Assembly: GCF_031764535.1 (NCBI RefSeq)
Contig: NZ_CP134499.1
Span: forward strand, 2,852,001-2,916,000
Origin: Pseudomonas sp. SG20056
Lineage (GTDB): Bacteria; Pseudomonadota; Gammaproteobacteria; Pseudomonadales; Pseudomonadaceae
DNA length: 64,000 bases
Direction: 5' to 3'
How positions within the stretch are numbered: the stretch's first letter is position 1; each line of letters begins with the position of its first letter. Below are positions 59,060-64,000 of this stretch, in pieces. The notes below the pieces were generated by a model. It was not told the DNA's origin. It did not search any database and saw only the letters and a list, made by a program, of their open reading frames with translations. A program made the translations under genes and the position numbers.

Positions 59060-59461
59060 ATGCGTCCAGGCCCGCTGTTTCTGCTCTTGACCCTGTGCTT
59101 GCCAGCCGTCACCCAGGCCGAGGAAAGCCCGCCGCAACCCTTGGCAGAAGCCACTTCGGCGCAGACGCAGATCGATGAACTGGAGCAGCGACTGGCGCTC
59201 AGCGAAGAACAGCGTGCAGCCCTCAGCGCTGAGCTGCAGAACAGCAGCAATGAACGTGACACCTTACAGCTGCAGCGCCTGCGCCAGGAAAACCAGCGCC
59301 TTAAACTGCAGCTGAAAAAAGCCCAGGCCAGCGCCCCACAGCCACTGATCAGCGAACAGCAGATGTGGTTTGCCACGGGCGCCGGAGCCGGCCTGCTCGG
59401 GGTGATTATCGGCGCGTTCCTGCGCCGTGGCCGCCGTTCACGCAGCGAGTGGCTCAACTGA
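59060..59461 (+). CDS. Anchored periplasmic coiled-coil protein
   Basis: 133 residues: signal peptide (1-20, ending TQAEE), a leucine/glutamate-rich coiled coil (~33-90, QIDELEQRLALSEEQRAALS…), then one C-terminal membrane helix (FATGAGAGLLGVIIGAFL) and a basic tail. The layout resembles the C-terminal half of YgiM/TIGR04211 proteins but there is no SH3 domain. It ends three bases before cpxR, so it is probably cotranscribed with the Cpx genes and may be part of envelope-stress sensing; this is inference. Confidence 0.75.
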   Translation: MRPGPLFLLLTLCLPAVTQAEESPPQPLAEATSAQTQIDELEQRLALSEEQRAALSAELQNSSNERDTLQLQRLRQENQRLKLQLKKAQASAPQPLISEQQMWFATGAGAGLLGVIIGAFLRRGRRSRSEWLN

Positions 59462-59464
59462 CCC

Positions 59465-60142
59465 ATGAGTGATCTGCTGTTAATCGACGACGACGTCGAA
59501 CTCTGCGAACTGCTGACCAGTTGGCTAACCCAGGAAGGCTTTCAGGTCAGCGCCTGCCACGACGGCCACAGCGCCCGCAGCGCTCTCGCCAAGCACAGTC
59601 CGGATGCCGTGGTACTGGACGTGATGCTGCCCGATGGTAGCGGCCTGGAGCTGCTCAAGCAGTTGCGCAGCGACCACCCGGAACTTCCGGTGCTGATGCT
59701 TTCGGCCCGTGGCGAGCCGCTGGACCGGATTCTCGGCCTGGAGCTGGGCGCTGACGACTATCTGGCCAAACCTTGCGATCCCCGCGAACTGACTGCACGC
59801 TTGCGCGCCGTCTTGCGCCGCAGCCTGCCAGCTACGCCCAGCAGCCCGCTCGACCTCGGCGACCTGCATTACAGCCAGGCCCGCGGCACCGTGACCCTGG
59901 GCGAACAGGAAGTGCTGTTGACCCTCTCAGAAAGCCGCATCCTCGAAGCCTTGCTGCAACATCCGGGCGAACCGGTGGACAAACAGGAACTGGCGCAACT
60001 GGCCCTTGGCCGCAAACTGACCCTGTATGACCGCAGCCTGGATATGCACGTCAGTAACCTGCGCAAAAAACTCGGTCCGCACACCGATGGCCGCCAGCGT
60101 ATTCTCGCGCTGCGTAGCCGCGGCTACTACTACAGCGTCTGA
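59465..60142 (+). CDS. cpxR: OmpR-type response regulator CpxR
   Basis: 225 residues. Receiver domain with acidic pair in LIDDDVELCE, phospho-acceptor Asp52 in VVLDVMLPDG and Lys in YLAKPCDP; then an OmpR/PhoB winged helix (~125-225, ending ILALRSRGYYYSV). Followed by a Spy/CpxP-type chaperone and a sensor kinase, the same order as PA3204-PA3206, the Pseudomonas Cpx system. It should bind the CpxR box just downstream (60176-60191). Confidence 0.92.
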   Translation: MSDLLLIDDDVELCELLTSWLTQEGFQVSACHDGHSARSALAKHSPDAVVLDVMLPDGSGLELLKQLRSDHPELPVLMLSARGEPLDRILGLELGADDYLAKPCDPRELTARLRAVLRRSLPATPSSPLDLGDLHYSQARGTVTLGEQEVLLTLSESRILEALLQHPGEPVDKQELAQLALGRKLTLYDRSLDMHVSNLRKKLGPHTDGRQRILALRSRGYYYSV

Positions 60143-60175
60143 GCCGTGGTTGTGTATATCAGCCACATCGCGCTC

Positions 60176-60191
60176 TTTACCTAAGCTTTAC
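60176..60191 (-). promoter_or_regulatory. CpxR box upstream of the Spy/CpxP gene
   Basis: TTTAC-CTAAGC-TTTAC on the plus strand, i.e. GTAAA-N6-GTAAA on the other strand, the published CpxR recognition pattern. It lies 81 bases upstream of the chaperone start, between cpxR and the chaperone gene, consistent with autoactivation of the chaperone and kinase. Confidence 0.75.
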
Positions 60192-60272
60192 CTTGCCCTG
60201 ACGGCCCTTGACCTTGACCGCCCTAGACTGGGCTCATCCGGTGTTTACCGGTTTCAGACAAGGAGACACACC

Positions 60273-60680
60273 ATGCGCAAGACCCTTACCGCAGTACTGC
60301 TCGCCCTGACCCTGCCGACTCTGGCCATGGCCATGCCTGAAGGCGGCCCGCGACACGGCGGCGAGCACGGCTCCCGCATGTTCAAAGAACTCGACCTGAG
60401 CAAAGAGCAGCACCGCGAAATCCGCAAGCTGATGGGCGAACAGATGAAAGGTCGCCATGAAATCACCAAACGCTACCTGGACAAGCTGCCGGCGGCAGAA
60501 CAGAAAGCCATGCAGGACGAATTGCAGGCCGCCAAGGACAAACAGCACAGCGCCATCCGCGCTCTACTCAAGCCCGAGCAGCAGAAGGCCTTCGACGAGC
60601 ACCAGAAGAAAATGGAAGAGCGCCGCGCCGAGTACCAGGCATTCAAAGCCTGGCAGGCCGAACAGGCGAAAAAGAACTAA
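60273..60680 (+). CDS. Spy/CpxP-family periplasmic chaperone
   Basis: 135 residues from ATG 60273, after AAGGAGACACACC; the frame is open upstream into cpxR but without likeness. Signal peptide (LLALTLPTLAMA, 1-20), then an all-helical, highly charged body with two LTxxQ-like motifs in relaxed form (DLSKEQHREIRKLM and LLKPEQQKAFDEHQKKM). The gene sits between cpxR and the kinase. It would bind misfolded proteins in the periplasm and may dampen the sensor. Confidence 0.88.
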   Translation: MRKTLTAVLLALTLPTLAMAMPEGGPRHGGEHGSRMFKELDLSKEQHREIRKLMGEQMKGRHEITKRYLDKLPAAEQKAMQDELQAAKDKQHSAIRALLKPEQQKAFDEHQKKMEERRAEYQAFKAWQAEQAKKN

Positions 60681-60699
60681 TCCAGGCACTGTTGCCTTT

Positions 60700-60731
60700 A
60701 CGCCCATCAGGCTGCAAAGCCTGATGGGCGT
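60700..60731 (+). terminator. GNRA-loop hairpin between the chaperone gene and cpxS
   Basis: Perfect 14-bp stem ACGCCCATCAGGCT / AGCCTGATGGGCGT with a GCAA tetraloop, 20 bases after the chaperone stop and 25 bases before the kinase start. It is followed by TGCCATT rather than a T-run, so it probably attenuates or protects rather than fully terminates. Confidence 0.65.
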
Positions 60732-60755
60732 TGCCATTACGACTAAGGAGCCACC

Positions 60756-62090
60756 GTGCGGTCACTGTTCTGGCGCATCTTTGCCAGCTTCTGGCTGGCT
60801 ATTGCCCTGGTTGCAGGGTTGTCCATGCTGCTTGGACGCATGCTCAATCAGGACGCCTGGTTGCTCAGCCAACACCCCGGGATGGATGACCTCGCCGAGA
60901 AGTGGACGCAACGTTATGAGAAGAAAGGCCCACGCTCCGCCCAAGCGTTGCTTGAGCAACGTAAACGCAAGTTCCGCATTGATGTACAGGTGCTTGATGA
61001 CAGCGGCCAGCCAGTGGTTCAAGGCACCTTCCCGCCTCGTGCAGCAGCCTTTGAAGCCCGCCATCGCAATGAGAAACGCCTGCCCTGGCGCCGCCTGAGT
61101 GTCGACTACACCAGCCCGCACAGCGGCGAAACCTACCTGTTTATCTACCGTATCCCGAACCCAGAAGTCGCCGCCTGGCAGCGCGAAAGCCGACTCTGGC
61201 CGCTGAGCGCACTGGCTATCGCCATGCTCGTGCTGACCCTGTTCAGCCTCTGGCTAACGCTTTCCATCACCCGCCCACTGAATCGCCTGCGCGGCGCTGT
61301 GCATGACCTGGGGCAAACCGCTTACCAGCAGAACAGCTTGGCCAAACTGGCCGAGCGGCGTGATGAGCTCGGCGTACTGGCGGCCGACTTCAACCGCATG
61401 GGCGAACGTGTACAGGGCTTGATCAGCAGTCAACGTCAGCTATTGCGCGACGTGTCCCATGAACTGCGTTCACCACTGGCGCGCCTGCGCATCGCTTTGG
61501 CGCTGACCGAGCGCGCGGATGCTGCCGAACGGGAAAAATACTGGCCGCGCCTGAGTCAGGAGTGCGACCGCCTGGAAGCGCTGATCAGTGAAATCCTCGC
61601 CCTCGCCCGCCTCGACGCCGAACCGGGCGCAGCGCAGCCGATCCACCTCGACGAACTGCTACACAAATTGCAGGACGACGCGCGCCTGGACGCGCCAGAG
61701 CAACAGATCAAGATTCAGCTGGACAACGGCCTACAGCTCAATGGCTGGCCAGACATGCTGCAACGCGCGATGGACAACCTGTTGCGCAATGCCCTGCGCT
61801 TCAACCCGGTTGATCAGCCCATCGAATTGACAGCCAGCAGAAGCGCCGAGCAACTATGCCTGAGCGTACGCGACCACGGGCCAGGGGTTGCGCCTGAGCT
61901 GCTGGCACGCCTTGGTGAGCCCTTCTTCCGCGCGCCTGGCCAGACCAGCAGTGGTCATGGCCTGGGCCTGGCCATTGCCCGCCGGGCGGCTGAGCGGCAT
62001 GGCGGACAACTGGAACTGAGCAATCATGTGCAAGGTGGCTTTATCGCCACCCTGCACCTACCACTCACTCCACCGCAGGCCAGGCCCTGA
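60756..62090 (+). CDS. cpxS: Sensor histidine kinase CpxS/CpxA
   Basis: A 444-residue two-helix membrane kinase: N-terminal helix (IFASFWLAIALVAGLSMLLG, ~5-25), a periplasmic domain, second helix (LSALAIAMLVLTLFSLWLTLS, ~148-170), HAMP, HisKA with His235 in RDVSHELRSPLARLR, then HATPase with N box (MDNLLRNALRF) and GxG boxes (RDHGPGV, GHGLGLAIARR). The G box and its place in the module support a CpxA-type role in envelope stress. Its 3' end overlaps the convergent nitroreductase gene by 26 bases. Confidence 0.9.
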   Translation: MRSLFWRIFASFWLAIALVAGLSMLLGRMLNQDAWLLSQHPGMDDLAEKWTQRYEKKGPRSAQALLEQRKRKFRIDVQVLDDSGQPVVQGTFPPRAAAFEARHRNEKRLPWRRLSVDYTSPHSGETYLFIYRIPNPEVAAWQRESRLWPLSALAIAMLVLTLFSLWLTLSITRPLNRLRGAVHDLGQTAYQQNSLAKLAERRDELGVLAADFNRMGERVQGLISSQRQLLRDVSHELRSPLARLRIALALTERADAAEREKYWPRLSQECDRLEALISEILALARLDAEPGAAQPIHLDELLHKLQDDARLDAPEQQIKIQLDNGLQLNGWPDMLQRAMDNLLRNALRFNPVDQPIELTASRSAEQLCLSVRDHGPGVAPELLARLGEPFFRAPGQTSSGHGLGLAIARRAAERHGGQLELSNHVQGGFIATLHLPLTPPQARP

Positions 62091-62622
62091 CAAAATCACT
62101 GACCTGCACCTGCGGCACCGCGCGCAACTCGCGCTCCGGCGTACCCAGGTAGAGGTAGGCAATTACCTGCTCATCGGCGTCCAATCCCAGGCCAGTGGCG
62201 ACCTGCGGGTTGTAGGCCATATCACCGGTGCGCCAGACCGCACCAATACCTTGCGCATGGGCAGCCAGCAGAATCCCGTGGGCGGCACAGCCAGCGGCCA
62301 GCACTTGCTCCTGCGCTGGTACTTTCGGGCTGGCCTGCACACGAGCCACCACCACCACCAGCAACGGCGCACGCAGTGGCATGGCGCGCGCTTTGGTTAC
62401 GGTTTCAGGGCTGGCATCGGCAGGTAATGCACTGGCAAACAGCTCACCCAGTTGCACCAGCGCTTCACCTTCCACGGTCAGGAAGCGCCAGGGTTTGAGC
62501 TGACCGTGATCGGGCGCGCGCAAAGCGGCACGAAACAACAGCTCGCGCTGAGCAGCATCGGGTGCCGGCGCAATCAGGCGCGGCGCGGAAACACGGTTTA
62601 GCAACGCATCAAGAGCGTCCAT
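62065..62622 (-). CDS. Nitroreductase family protein (YdjA-like)
   Basis: 185 residues from ATG 62622, preceded by CCGAGGTGGCCG. FMN-dependent nitroreductase fold: NRVSAPRLIAPAPD at the start, RAPDHGQLKPWRFLTVEGE typical of the small YdjA branch, and GIGAVWRTGDMAYNPQV. Probably NAD(P)H-dependent; substrate unknown. Confidence 0.9.
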   Translation of the reverse strand: MDALDALLNRVSAPRLIAPAPDAAQRELLFRAALRAPDHGQLKPWRFLTVEGEALVQLGELFASALPADASPETVTKARAMPLRAPLLVVVVARVQASPKVPAQEQVLAAGCAAHGILLAAHAQGIGAVWRTGDMAYNPQVATGLGLDADEQVIAYLYLGTPERELRAVPQVQVSDFVRAWPAVE

Positions 62623-62696
62623 CGGCCACCTCGGCAATTAAAACAGGTGGCCATTCTAGTGCCTGCGCGCAGCTGAAGGGCAATGCGCGCAAATTC

Positions 62697-63068
62697 TCAG
62701 GCTACCCGCTCGGGAGAAACGCTCGGCAACACCGGCGGCATCAACGGCGGCAAGCCGTGTGCGCTGCGGGCTGCATCGCAATGCGGGTTGTGCTCGCCAT
62801 TGGCCCACGAAGCCTCGAATTCGCGACAGGTGCTGGAGCGCTGTTCATACAGCGTACAGCGCACCCCTTGGCCAACTTCCCCCAGTAGGGCGTTACAACG
62901 CGTGGGTTTGCTTTCCGTGCCACGCATGGCAACACGGTGCGGGGTGATCAACACGACCTGATCGTCCGGCATCAAACCACCGGCAGACTGGCACTCACCC
63001 CAGAAGAAAGACACACGAAAATGCGCGCAGCAGGCGCCACAGCTAAGACAAGGATTGCTATCGGACAT
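62697..63068 (-). CDS. YkgJ family cysteine cluster protein
   Basis: 123 residues. CLSCGACCAHFRV at the N-terminus, then CNALLGEVGQGVRCTLYEQRSSTCREFEASW and a late Cys, the CxxCxxCC…C pattern of the YkgJ/UPF0153 family, proposed to bind zinc or an iron-sulphur cluster. Function unknown. Divergent from trkH. Confidence 0.9.
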   Translation of the reverse strand: MSDSNPCLSCGACCAHFRVSFFWGECQSAGGLMPDDQVVLITPHRVAMRGTESKPTRCNALLGEVGQGVRCTLYEQRSSTCREFEASWANGEHNPHCDAARSAHGLPPLMPPVLPSVSPERVA

Positions 63069-63222
63069 GATTTGGCGGGCTCAGAAACCGGCAAGGGCCG
63101 GCACCTGGCGGCTATTCTATGCAGCGCCAAGCGCTTGTAAAGCACGCATTACGACTGCTGTACAGCGGCTGCAGCGCGCGTAGAATAACGCCCCTTTGCC
63201 CTACAGAGCCCGAGCCGACTCC

Positions 63223-64000
63223 ATGTCATTGCCGACACTGCGCATCATTGCTTTTATTCTCGGCATCTTCCTGATCACTCTGGCCGTCAGCATGCTGATC
63301 CCCATGCTGACGCTGCTGCTGTACTCACGCACCGACGACCTCAACGCCTTTCTCTGGTCCAGCCTGGTGACCGCCGCTGCAGGCATCGCCATGGTCATAC
63401 CCGGGCGCCCCAAGGATGCACAACTGCGCCCGCGCGACATGTACCTGCTGACCACTGGCAGCTGGCTGGTGGTATGCATCTTCGCCGCTCTGCCGATGGT
63501 GCTGATTCACCACATCAGCTACACCGATGCCTTTTTCGAGACCATGTCCGGCGTTACTACCACAGGCTCAACCGTGCTGGCAGGCCTGGACCACGCCTCA
63601 CCCGGCCTGCTGATCTGGCGCTCGATGCTGCAGTGGCTGGGTGGTATCGGCTTTATCGGCATGGCGGTGGCGATTCTGCCACTGCTGCGGGTCGGTGGCA
63701 TGCGCCTGTTCCAGACCGAATCCTCCGACTGGGGCGAGAAGGTCATGCCGCGCTCGCACATGGCGGCCAAATACATCCTGTTTATCTACCTGAGCCTGAC
63801 CCTGATCGGCTTTCTCGGCTTCTGGCTGGCCGGCATGACGCCCTTCGATGCGATCAATCATGCAATGACTTCGATCTCCACTGGCGGCTACTCGACCTCG
63901 GACTCATCGCTGGCCAACTGGAGCCAACCGGCTGTGCACTGGGTGGCGGTGGTGCTGATGATTTTCGGCGGTCTACCCTTCACCCTCTATGTCGCGACCC
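63223..64000 (+). CDS. trkH: Potassium uptake protein TrkH (partial, 5' end)
   Basis: The first 259 codons from ATG 63223; the gene runs off the window. Membrane helices from residue 8 on; the first selectivity-filter-like loop reads MSGVTTTGSTVL and the second SISTGGYST, as in TrkH. It would import potassium with TrkA. Typical TrkH is ~485 residues. PA3210 is the matching gene in PAO1. Confidence 0.93.
   Translation, partial: MSLPTLRIIAFILGIFLITLAVSMLIPMLTLLLYSRTDDLNAFLWSSLVTAAAGIAMVIPGRPKDAQLRPRDMYLLTTGSWLVVCIFAALPMVLIHHISYTDAFFETMSGVTTTGSTVLAGLDHASPGLLIWRSMLQWLGGIGFIGMAVAILPLLRVGGMRLFQTESSDWGEKVMPRSHMAAKYILFIYLSLTLIGFLGFWLAGMTPFDAINHAMTSISTGGYSTSDSSLANWSQPAVHWVAVVLMIFGGLPFTLYVAT

Overview
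The window reads as a chromosomal segment of a Pseudomonas (gammaproteobacterium, high GC). From family knowledge, gene order matches two stretches of the P. aeruginosa PAO1 map: the PA3459-PA3467 block at the left end, and the PA3140-PA3210 block (comEA-like, wbpM, O-antigen genes, ihfB, rpsA, cmk, aroA, hisC2, pheA, serC, gyrA, mtnA, ubiG ... cpxR, trkH) for the rest. The species cannot be named from sequence alone.

Layout. 1-3356: an osmoprotectant (N-acetylglutaminylglutamine amide) operon, entered inside its first gene. 3437-9633: a 7TMR-DISM hybrid sensor kinase, a YheU-family protein, an unrecognised small protein, an MFS exporter, an SDR and a DUF2784 protein. 9760-34153: a leftward block from wzz to wbpM and comEA that is a complete Wzx/Wzy-type O-antigen locus. 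34645-47629: leftward housekeeping genes (ihfB, rpsA, cmk, tyrA-aroA fusion, hisC2, pheA, serC, gyrA, mtnA). 47767-52525: rightward mtaD, ubiG, mupP, yciK and a diguanylate cyclase. 52588-58554: leftward PHP, yciO, trpS, scpA, scpB, DUF1289 and rluB. 58706-62090: rightward YciI and a Cpx-type envelope-stress module. The end holds a nitroreductase, a cysteine-cluster protein and the start of trkH.

The O-antigen locus encodes two sugar pathways. WbpA, WbpB, WbpE, WbpD and a WbpI-type epimerase should make UDP-ManNAc(3NAc)A, and WbpG with HisH2 and HisF2 should amidinate it. WbpM, a DegT aminotransferase, a PglD-type acetyltransferase and a PglC-type phosphoglycosyl transferase look like a route to UDP-di-N-acetylbacillosamine and its loading onto undecaprenyl phosphate. 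With two further GT4 glycosyltransferases the simplest prediction is a trisaccharide repeat flipped by Wzx, polymerised by Wzy and length-controlled by Wzz.

The most unusual part is the modification set in this locus. A WbpS-like uronate amidotransferase, an AAC(3)-family N-acyltransferase, a neutral-ceramidase-like amidohydrolase and a membrane O-acyltransferase are all present. The ceramidase-like gene and the O-acyltransferase gene each carry an 11-base G tract inside the coding frame. The tract is in frame in the first and frameshifting in the second, so both are candidates for phase variation of surface chemistry. The Cpx module carries a clear CpxR-type box and a strong hairpin separating the chaperone gene from the kinase gene.
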